Assembly: GCF_049674955.1 (NCBI RefSeq)
Contig: NZ_CP187232.1
Location: 9,858,001-9,922,000 of the forward strand
Source: Sphaerisporangium viridialbum
Lineage (GTDB): Bacteria > Actinomycetota > Actinomycetes > Streptosporangiales > Streptosporangiaceae
Direction of reading: 5' to 3'
DNA length: 64,000 nucleotides
How positions within the stretch are numbered: position 1 is the stretch's first letter; each line of letters opens with the position of its first letter. The notes under the pieces are model-generated. The model had not been told where the DNA came from, did not search any database, and saw only the letters and a program-made list of their open reading frames with translations. The position numbers were made by a program, and so were the translations under genes. This document shows, in pieces, positions 15,687 through 22,155 of the stretch.

Positions 15687-15855
15687 ACCGATGACTGACC
15701 GTGTCCGTCGGCTACGAACAGCGTTTCACGAATGCCTCATCGGCCGCCTCGAAACAGCTCACTGCCCGCCAGACAGACCAGTGATCAACGGGGAACGACC
15801 GGAAGGCGATCGTGGCTCTCGGCTCCCGCTCCAGGGCGCTGTAGCCTGGGCGACC

Positions 15856-16179
15856 ATGGATGCCGAGACGTGGGACACCGTCGACCGGCTTGTAGCCTGG
15901 CTCGACGCCGAAAGCACGCTGGCACCCGATGTCGAACTGCTCCTGCGGTTGATGAAGCTGTCGGAAGAGGCGGGCGAGGTGGCCGAAGCCGTCATCGGCG
16001 CCCTCGGCCAGAACCCCCGCAAGGGCTTCACCCACACCTGGGACGACGTCGACAGCGAGCTGTGCGACGTCATCCTCACCGCCATGGTCGCCCTGAGAAC
16101 CCGCAACACCGACGCGGCGAACGTCTTCAGGGCGCATATGGCAGCGGTGGCGAGTCGTTCACTCACGCACAAGGGCTGA
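15856..16179 (+). CDS. MazG-like nucleotide pyrophosphohydrolase
   Basis: 107 residues with the MazG metal-binding pattern: KLSEEAGEVAEAV (ExxE helix) and DVDSELCDVILTAMVAL (ExxD helix). It fits the single-domain all-alpha NTP pyrophosphohydrolases that remove non-canonical NTPs. ATG 15856 is chosen because the domain starts immediately; the frame is open far upstream without conservation. No strong SD is seen. Stand-alone gene; substrate unknown. Confidence 0.85.
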   Translation: MDAETWDTVDRLVAWLDAESTLAPDVELLLRLMKLSEEAGEVAEAVIGALGQNPRKGFTHTWDDVDSELCDVILTAMVALRTRNTDAANVFRAHMAAVASRSLTHKG

Positions 16180-16205
16180 GTACACCGCCCCAGAAAGAAC
16201 CGCTA

Positions 16206-16358
16206 CTACGACTCGGGGAGGTCGCGGTCTTCGCTGCGCTTGTCCTGCCGGCTGTCCCAATGCTCCATCCACGCCAGCCCCAAGCAGGTGACGGTGAACA
16301 GCCCGGCTATGACCAGCGCCGCGACGTCGCCGCTCTCGTAGCCGGCTTGCGGCTGCAT
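16206..16358 (-). CDS. Small single-span membrane protein
   Basis: A 50-residue protein (MQPQAGYESG at the start) with one hydrophobic helix (about 12-30, VAALVIAGLFTVTCLGLAW) and a charged tail EHWDSRQDKRSEDRD. GAGGAG 8 bases before the ATG supports expression. No family recognised. It is convergent with the MazG-like gene. Confidence 0.6.
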   Translation of the reverse strand: MQPQAGYESGDVAALVIAGLFTVTCLGLAWMEHWDSRQDKRSEDRDLPES

Positions 16359-16454
16359 CGGCGTTCTCCTCGCAGATGAGTGGAATGGTCGACGCGGCGG
16401 ACCCCGCCACCCCCGGCTCAGACCCGCCGCGCGTCTATGGGGTACGTCCGAGCG

Positions 16455-16476
16455 TCCCGAGCCCTTCGGCTCGGGA
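16455..16476 (-). terminator. Hairpin downstream of the three-gene small-protein operon
   Basis: Perfect 9-bp stem TCCCGAGCC with loop CTTC, about 54 bases past the stop of the last operon gene. The rest of 16359-16529 holds no gene. Confidence 0.65.
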
Positions 16477-16529
16477 AGTTGTGTAACGCCTCGGCGTATC
16501 GGCTGTGGTGCTCGGTTTCACGTGACGGT

Positions 16530-16991
16530 TTAGCCGTTCAGGTAGTCGGTTCCACGGTCGGTGTAGCCGTTCTGGTTGGCGATCTCGTCCTGTACGGCGA
16601 GTTCCATCACGAGGGCGATGGCGTCGCCGCGAGCAATGCTGGGTACCAGGCCGGCGGCGCGTTGGGCTTGGGTCAGCGGCGTGTATCGCGTGGCCCACCA
16701 TCCGCCTGGGGTGCCATCCGGGCGTCTGACCCGAGTTATCCGCCAGGCCGGGTACGTCTGGCCAAGCACGGCGAGCTGCTGCTCCACCAGGACGTCGATC
16801 TCTTTGGGAACCGGGGGCATCTCAGTCGGCCGACGCGCGGGAATGTACCCACCGACGCCACGTCCTGCAGTGGCCGGGAACCCGTACAGGTCGAGCAGAG
16901 GGTGGCCTTGATCCCCCTCAGCATGACCGTCTTCGACCCGTTCGCCCTCGACCCGATCTGATTGATCGGGCTGGTCGGCATGCCCGGTCAC
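16530..16991 (-). CDS. Unknown small protein, third gene of a GTGA-coupled operon
   Basis: 153 residues from GTG 16991, which overlaps the preceding gene's TGA. The first 57 residues are Gly/Asp-rich and poorly structured; a later ATG at 16820 (MPPVPKEIDVLVEQQL) could be the original start. The core YPAWRITRVRRPDGTPGGWWATRYTP, then a helix IARGDAIALVMELAVQDEIANQ, resembles the middle gene of the operon (PAWHI then AIAIWHA, then AELDAMGMLVDLA), so the two look like paralogs. Such small proteins often sit beside HTH regulators in actinobacteria; function unknown. Confidence 0.7.
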   Translation of the reverse strand: MTGHADQPDQSDRVEGERVEDGHAEGDQGHPLLDLYGFPATAGRGVGGYIPARRPTEMPPVPKEIDVLVEQQLAVLGQTYPAWRITRVRRPDGTPGGWWATRYTPLTQAQRAAGLVPSIARGDAIALVMELAVQDEIANQNGYTDRGTDYLNG

Positions 16992-17278
16992 GATGCCCTC
17001 ACTGCGAGGTCGACCAGCATGCCCATCGCATCCAGCTCGGCTTCGCGCATCAGTTCGCGTAGTTCCTCGACGGTGGGCGCTTCGACTCTGAGCGGATGCG
17101 GGGCATGCCAGATGGCGATGGCGGTGAACTTGCGGCTTCCCACGCCGTAGGAGATGTGCCAGGCGGGTTCCATCTGGTCGAGTTGGGCGGCTGCCGCCCG
17201 CTTTGCCAGGTCCCAGCGTCGGGGCTGGACCTGGCCGGGCCGTACGCCGATCCGGTGCCGCCCCGGTTCCCGGCTCAC
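16988..17278 (-). CDS. Unknown small protein, second gene of a GTGA-coupled operon
   Basis: 96 residues from GTG 17278, overlapping the stop of the gene before by 4 bases and overlapping the next gene's start by 4 bases. Sequence QLDQMEPAWHISYGVGSRKFTAIAIWHAP then VEELRELMREAELDAMGMLVDLAVRA: an aromatic beta strand pair followed by an amphipathic helix. It is alignable by eye to the third gene. No catalytic motif or membrane segment. A longer frame upstream is the antisense of nothing known but lacks conservation. Confidence 0.75.
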   Translation of the reverse strand: MSREPGRHRIGVRPGQVQPRRWDLAKRAAAAQLDQMEPAWHISYGVGSRKFTAIAIWHAPHPLRVEAPTVEELRELMREAELDAMGMLVDLAVRAS

Positions 17279-17658
17279 GCCGCCACTCCGCTCCTGTACG
17301 GACCCCGCCCGCCGATCAAAGGCGGCGTATTCGGCGAGCGTCCTCGCCCTTGGAGGGACGGGGCCGCCGCGACGGGCCGTACGTGACGCCCCGGACCCGG
17401 CACGGTGGCAGGCGGATGGACCCTCAGGGGACGCGCAGGCGCTGCGGCGGGGAACATTTCGCACAACCCGAGACGCCGCCGCGCGGCCAACCTCGCGTGA
17501 ACCTGCGCCGACGTGGGCTGCTCCCACTGATGATGACGGCGATGCGGCAGGCTGGAAGCGTCGTGGGCGTACGGGGCGTGCCCGCACCACCGGCAGCCGA
17601 GTGGCAATGGTGGGCGGTCGGCCTGCCAGCGGATCCGGATGGCTCTAGCCTTGGTCAT
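17275..17658 (-). CDS. Unknown Cys/His-rich small protein, first gene of a GTGA-coupled operon
   Basis: 127 residues. The first 70 contain GCRWCGHAPYAHD and HRRHHQWEQPTSAQVHARLAARRRLGLCEMF: two CxxC-spaced Cys and several His, likely a metal site, in a pattern I recognise from small actinobacterial hypotheticals. The C-terminal 55 residues are Pro/Arg/Gly-rich and may be a frame-drifted tail. ATG 17658 has GGAG 10 bases upstream. It leads a three-gene run joined by GTGA overlaps and is divergent from the HTH-TPR regulator at 17824. Confidence 0.7.
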   Translation of the reverse strand: MTKARAIRIRWQADRPPLPLGCRWCGHAPYAHDASSLPHRRHHQWEQPTSAQVHARLAARRRLGLCEMFPAAAPARPLRVHPPATVPGPGRHVRPVAAAPSLQGRGRSPNTPPLIGGRGPYRSGVAA

Positions 17659-17823
17659 GGGTCGCACTCCGATGCGATCAAGGGACCCGTACGGCGTGGA
17701 CGCGCCTGCGGGTTCCGTCATCTCTGAACGTTGCTCCATCACAACGCTGCGTGATCGCGACGGGAAGAGGACACTGGAGGAAGCAGGCGGAGAACCCCGT
17801 GTCCCCTGAATGAGGTGCGCGCG

Positions 17824-19062
17824 ATGAACGACGTTCCGGCTTGGGCTGCTCGGCTACGCACTGAACGGCGGACCCGCTTGTGGAGCCAGAAGGACATGGC
17901 AATACGGCTGCGCGATGCGGCCGACGCCCGTACCCGTGACCGCCTCCCGCAGACCGACAGCCTGCGGCGGATGATCCGCTCATGGGAAGCTGGCGCACAT
18001 CGTCCGAACGAGCTTTACGCCACGCTGTACGCCCGAGCGTTCGGCGTCGGGATGTCAGAACTGGCGCTCACGACCAACGAGAGGTCCGGGAACGCTGCCT
18101 GGTGTGACGATGAGACCGACGCGCTGGAACTGGCTCAACGGGCCGCGGCCAGCGACGTGGGCTCGGAGACTCTGGAGCTGCTGGAGCAGGCCGTTGACGA
18201 TCTCGCGGTGGCCTACCCCGGTACACCACCGGCCGAGCTGCTCGGACGAGTCCGTCAGCACTTGGCGTACGTCTCCCGGCTGGTCGACGCGAAGAAGACG
18301 CTCGCCGAGCATCGGCGCCTGCTCGTAGCCGGAGGCTGGTTGTCCCTGCTCGCCGCGACCTGCCACATCGATCTCCACCAGTTCCCGGCCGGCGCCGCGC
18401 GGCTCCGGACGGCCGCCCAACTGTCCAGGCATGCCGAGCATCGCGAGGTCGCGGCATGGTGCCTGGAAACGGAAGCGTGGCAGGTTCTCACAACCGGTGC
18501 CTACCAGCGGGCGCTGAGCCTCTCACAGGCTGCGCAGCGGGTCGCGCCAAGGGGTAGTTCGGCATATATCCAAGCAACCGCGCAGGAGGGCCGGGCATGG
18601 GCGCGGCTGGGTGCGGGTAGCGAGACACGACACGCGTTGGGCCGGGTCGCCCGGCTTGTCGCGCCGCTGCCATCGCCTGACCGGCCCGAACATCATTACC
18701 GGTACGACCCCGCCAAGAGTGACGCATACACCGCGACGACGCTGTCATGGCTCGGAGATCCCGCTGCGGAGCCGTACGCCCGCCAGGTGCTCGCCCGGCT
18801 GGAGTCGACGGAGGACGGCCCGCCACGCCCTCGGCGAGCCGTGTCAGCCCGCCTCGACCTAGCCCTGGCGCTCCTGGCATCTGACCAACCCGACGAGGCC
18901 GGGCACGCGACGCTCACCGCCATAACGAGCGGCCTGTTGGTGCCGTCGAACTACTGGCGCGCGGCCGAAGTGATCGCCGCCGTTGAAACGCACCGGATAC
19001 CCGAAGCAGTCGAACTACGCGACGCCTACCAAGAACTGTGCGGCCCACTTCCTACGCCGTGA
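17824..19062 (+). CDS. XRE-type HTH regulator with TPR-like C-terminal domain
   Basis: About 412 residues. N-terminal HTH: WAARLRTERRTRLWSQKDMAIRLRDAAD and LRRMIRSWEAGAHRPNELYATLYARAFGV. The remainder is all-helical with TPR-like repeats (LLGRVRQHLAYVSRLV, ARLRTAAQLSRHAEHREVAAWCLETEAWQ, ALSLSQAAQRVAP). This is the architecture of actinobacterial NsdA-like and other HTH-TPR regulators that sense peptides or partner proteins. ATG 17824 is preferred; an ATG nine bases earlier is possible. It is divergent from the three small-protein operon, about 165 bases apart, and probably controls it. Confidence 0.87.
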   Translation: MNDVPAWAARLRTERRTRLWSQKDMAIRLRDAADARTRDRLPQTDSLRRMIRSWEAGAHRPNELYATLYARAFGVGMSELALTTNERSGNAAWCDDETDALELAQRAAASDVGSETLELLEQAVDDLAVAYPGTPPAELLGRVRQHLAYVSRLVDAKKTLAEHRRLLVAGGWLSLLAATCHIDLHQFPAGAARLRTAAQLSRHAEHREVAAWCLETEAWQVLTTGAYQRALSLSQAAQRVAPRGSSAYIQATAQEGRAWARLGAGSETRHALGRVARLVAPLPSPDRPEHHYRYDPAKSDAYTATTLSWLGDPAAEPYARQVLARLESTEDGPPRPRRAVSARLDLALALLASDQPDEAGHATLTAITSGLLVPSNYWRAAEVIAAVETHRIPEAVELRDAYQELCGPLPTP

Positions 19063-19261
19063 CATTTCCGGGGACACGGCTTTGTGGACTCTGATCGTGG
19101 TCTAGGCATCCCGATCGGCAGGTTCGCCGACGTGGGAGCGAGCTCCAAATAAGCACAGTCCGAGCGAAGCGAGGCCCATCTCACGAAAGTGTTGAACCGA
19201 GGACGCCGGAGAAGCCCGCCTGGGCGGATCCGGGACGAGGGGGTTGGGGCAGGATAGAGGG

Positions 19262-20149
19262 ATGGTGGCGAAGGACGGCGACGGGTGGGCGCTGTGCGAG
19301 CGGGGCCACAGGCACTGGGGAGTGCACGGGGCCTCGGGTCTGCTGGCCGTCCACTTCGATACCGGCGGCATCCCGCACATCCTTATGCAGAAGCGGGCAT
19401 TGTGGAGCCATCACGGGGGCACCTGGGGCCTTCCCGGCGGGGCGCTCGACAGCCACGAGGACGCCGTCACGGGCGCGATGCGGGAGGCCCTGGAGGAGGC
19501 GGCCCTGAAGGGCGACGGCCTGCGCATCCTCGGCGTCTACACCGACGACCACGGCGGCTGGTCCTTCCAGACGGTGATCGCGGAAGCGGAGGCCCGCTTC
19601 CCGTCCGCTCCGGCGAACGGCGAGAGCACCGAGATGCGGTGGCTGCCCGCCGACGAGATCGTGGGCGAGACCCTGCATCCCGGCTTCGCCGAGACCTGGC
19701 CGGAGATCAGGTCCGCCCTCCCGCCGTCCGTGGTCGTCCTGGACGCGGCCAACATCGTGGGCGCGCGCGCCGAGCACGGCTGGTGGCGCGACCGCGCCGG
19801 TGCGACGAGACGCCTGCTGGAGGACGCCGAGGATCTGGCAAGGCACGGCCTGCGCCCTCCGGAGGGGTTTCCCGCGCCGGCCAAGTGGTTCCCTCGGCTC
19901 ATCATGATCGTCGAGGGGGCGGCCAAGGGGGTCCGCTCCGATGGCGTCGTGACCGTGGTCGACGCACCCGGCAGCGGCGACGACGCGATCGTGGAGGCGG
20001 TAGGGGAGATCCGGCAGACCAGGCCGTGGGAGCGGGTGCTGGTCGTGACGGCTGATCGCGAGCTCCGCCGGCGGGCGCGAGAGCTGGGCGCTGAGGTCAC
20101 CGGTCCCGGTTGGCTACTTGGGCAACTGCGACCAAGGGGACGGGTGTAG
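19262..20149 (+). CDS. Nudix hydrolase fused to a NYN/PIN-like nuclease domain
   Basis: About 295 residues. The Nudix box is GGALDSHEDAVTGAMREALEEAA (split here as G-x5-E-x7-REALEEA; about residues 61-83), preceded by the substrate strand ILMQKRALWSHHGGTWGLP. After residue 155 comes a second domain: VVVLDAANIVGARAEHGWW and VDAPGSGDDAIVEAV, then VLVVTADRELRRRARELGAEVTGP, the acidic pattern of NYN/PIN RNases. A single polypeptide thus joins NDP-X or cap-like hydrolysis with a possible RNase. Start could also be 19244. Alone in the region; about 200 bases upstream hold no gene. Confidence 0.85.
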   Translation: MVAKDGDGWALCERGHRHWGVHGASGLLAVHFDTGGIPHILMQKRALWSHHGGTWGLPGGALDSHEDAVTGAMREALEEAALKGDGLRILGVYTDDHGGWSFQTVIAEAEARFPSAPANGESTEMRWLPADEIVGETLHPGFAETWPEIRSALPPSVVVLDAANIVGARAEHGWWRDRAGATRRLLEDAEDLARHGLRPPEGFPAPAKWFPRLIMIVEGAAKGVRSDGVVTVVDAPGSGDDAIVEAVGEIRQTRPWERVLVVTADRELRRRARELGAEVTGPGWLLGQLRPRGRV

Positions 20150-20230
20150 CGTCAAGGCGTCGAACGACGTCCAACACATACCCCTCATGCCCATATCCCC
20201 CGATATCCGGAAATACCCCTTAAGTCATTC

Positions 20231-21259
20231 ATGAGCGACCGAACCACACTCGACTGGACCGCTGAGCCCGACAGTCCGGTCCCCCCGCCGACGTGGGGAC
20301 GGCGAGCTCCTGAAGCACAGGTTCTCCCCTGGGTGTTCGCGGCCCTGGTGGGCTTCCTGTTGCTCGGCGACCTCCTCCTCGCACCTCATCTGACCGCACC
20401 GGCCCTGCGCACGTGGTCCACGATCTTCGTGGCGATCTGCGTGCAGGCCATCCCCTTCCTGGTGTTCGGCGTGGCGCTGTCCGCGGCGATCACCGCGTTC
20501 GTGCCGCCCTCCTTCTGGAACCGCGTGCTGCCGCGCCGGCCGTACGCCGCCGTGCCCGTCGCGGGCGTGGCAGGGCTCGTGCTGCCCGGATGCGAGTGCG
20601 CGTCGGTTCCGGTCGCGTCGGGGCTGATGGCGCGCGGGGTGACCCCGGCGGCGGCGCTCGCCTTCCTGCTGGCGTCCCCGGCGATCAACCCTGTGGTGCT
20701 GGTGGCGACCGCCGTGGCGTTCCCTGGCCAGCCGCTCATGGTCGCCGGCCGGTTCGCGGCCTCCCTGCTCGTCGCCGTGCTGGTCGGCTGGATCTGGCAG
20801 TTGCTCGGCCGTCCCGGCTGGCTGCGCATCCCTTCCCGTACGGCGCATGAGGGCGAGTCGCGGTGGGCGGCGTTCCTGTCGGCGATGCGGCACGACTTCC
20901 TGCACGCCGGCGGGTTCCTGGTGGTCGGCGGGCTGACGGCGGCGACGCTGAACGTGGTGGTCCCCCGGTCCTGGCTCTCGTCCGTGGGCGACATCCCCTG
21001 GCTGTCGGTGCTGGTGCTCGCGGTGCTGGCGGTCATCCTGTCGATCTGTTCCGAGGCGGACGCCTTCGTGGCCGCGTCGCTCACGGCCTTCTCCCCGACC
21101 GCCAAGCTGGCCTTCCTGGTGGTCGGGCCGATGGTGGACCTGAAGTTGATCGCTTTGCAGGCGGGGACGTTCGGCCGGGCCTTCGCGCTCCGCTTCGTCC
21201 CGCTGACGTTCACGCTGGCCGTTCTGGTGAGCGTCCTGGTGGGATGGGTGCTGCTGTGA
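20231..21259 (+). CDS. Polytopic permease of the ArsP/YcgR (DUF318) family
   Basis: 342 residues with about eight to ten membrane helices. LPGCECASVPVASGLMARGV and AFLLASPAINPVVLVAT are the family signature with conserved Cys, and a second half repeats the pattern as SICSEADAFVAASL. In Bacillus the YcgR homolog pairs with YcgQ, and the pair is linked to zinc control by Zur; here the TIGR03943 (YcgQ-like) gene follows with a GTGA overlap. A metal or metal-chaperone role is inferred. No SD precedes the ATG; the 80 bases before it contain no obvious Zur box. Confidence 0.85.
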   Translation: MSDRTTLDWTAEPDSPVPPPTWGRRAPEAQVLPWVFAALVGFLLLGDLLLAPHLTAPALRTWSTIFVAICVQAIPFLVFGVALSAAITAFVPPSFWNRVLPRRPYAAVPVAGVAGLVLPGCECASVPVASGLMARGVTPAAALAFLLASPAINPVVLVATAVAFPGQPLMVAGRFAASLLVAVLVGWIWQLLGRPGWLRIPSRTAHEGESRWAAFLSAMRHDFLHAGGFLVVGGLTAATLNVVVPRSWLSSVGDIPWLSVLVLAVLAVILSICSEADAFVAASLTAFSPTAKLAFLVVGPMVDLKLIALQAGTFGRAFALRFVPLTFTLAVLVSVLVGWVLL

Positions 21260-21990
21260 ACCGTATGGCGCAGAGCCTGGTGATGACCCTGCTCGGCGGA
21301 GCGATCCTGCGCGTCTCCGCGCTGTCCACGGTTTACCTGAACTACGTCAAACCCGGCTTCCGGCCGCTGCTCATCGCCGCGGGCCTGGTCATCTTCGCGC
21401 TGGGCGTGCTGGGGCTGGTCCAGGAGTGGCGCAAGCCGTACACCCCCAAGGCGGAGGCCGGCACAGAGCAAGGATCGGTGGGTGAGCACCGGCACGGGCC
21501 CCGGGTGGCGTGGCTGCTCTGCCTGCCGGTGATCGCCATTTTCCTCATCGCCCCGCCGCCACTCGGATCGTTCGCCGCCGAGCGGGACGAGACGCCCCAG
21601 CCGCGCCCGTCGGCGCTCGACGCGTACGACGTCCTCGCCCGGGACAAGCCGACGGCCATGCCACTTGGCGAGTTCATCGGCCGGGCCTGGGGCGACGCGA
21701 ACCGCTCGCTCGTGGACAGGCAGGTCAGGCTGACCGGCTTCGCGACGCACTCGAAGAAGAAGGGGCAGTGGTACCTCACCCGCATGCAGCTGAGGTGCTG
21801 CGCGGCCGACGCGTTCCCCCTGAAGGTGAGCGTGCTCGGGGTCCCCGCGCCTCGCGACGACACGTGGGTCGAGGTGACGGGCGCGTGGGTGCCCACCCCG
21901 TACGACCGGCTGCCCAAGGGGACGGTGGCCCCCGAGATGAAGGCCACCGCCGTCGCCAAGGTCAGCCAGCCGGACGAGCCGTACGAATAG
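21256..21990 (+). CDS. TIGR03943 (YcgQ-like) membrane protein
   Basis: 244 residues from GTG 21256, overlapping the permease stop. Two N-terminal hydrophobic segments (ILRVSALSTVYLNYVKPGFRP and LLIAAGLVIFALGVLGL), another at WLLCLPVIAIFLIAPP, then a soluble extracytoplasmic domain with RCCAADAFPLKV and VTGAWVP. This is the partner of the permease in the YcgR/YcgQ pair. The RCCAAD Cys pair could bind metal or redox partners. Confident on family, not on substrate. Confidence 0.85.
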   Translation: MNRMAQSLVMTLLGGAILRVSALSTVYLNYVKPGFRPLLIAAGLVIFALGVLGLVQEWRKPYTPKAEAGTEQGSVGEHRHGPRVAWLLCLPVIAIFLIAPPPLGSFAAERDETPQPRPSALDAYDVLARDKPTAMPLGEFIGRAWGDANRSLVDRQVRLTGFATHSKKKGQWYLTRMQLRCCAADAFPLKVSVLGVPAPRDDTWVEVTGAWVPTPYDRLPKGTVAPEMKATAVAKVSQPDEPYE

Positions 21991-22053
21991 GGCTGTACGA
22001 CTGCTACTCGCGCGCGAGCGCCCGCCCGGCACCGCTATCGTTGGTGTCGCACT

Positions 22054-22143
22054 GGAGGGTTCGCATAGTGGACGAGTGCAGCCGCCTTGAAAGCGGCCAG
22101 GTCGGCGACGGCCTCGTGGGTTCGAATCCCACACCCTCCGCCA
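22054..22143 (+). tRNA. tRNA-Ser (anticodon UGA)
   Basis: GGAGGGT pairs with ACCCTCC; the anticodon loop CTTGAAA gives UGA; long variable arm; T loop GGTTCGAATCC; G discriminator followed by an encoded CCA. 90 bases. It ends 13 bases before the convergent MinD-like gene's stop. Confidence 0.95.
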
Positions 22144-22155
22144 AGGCCGCCGGGG

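Noticed and set aside
20150..20230. Zur box upstream of the ArsP/YcgR-like permease
   Set aside because: The family link to zinc made it worth a look, but no palindrome resembling an actinobacterial Zur site was found in the 80 bases before the gene.
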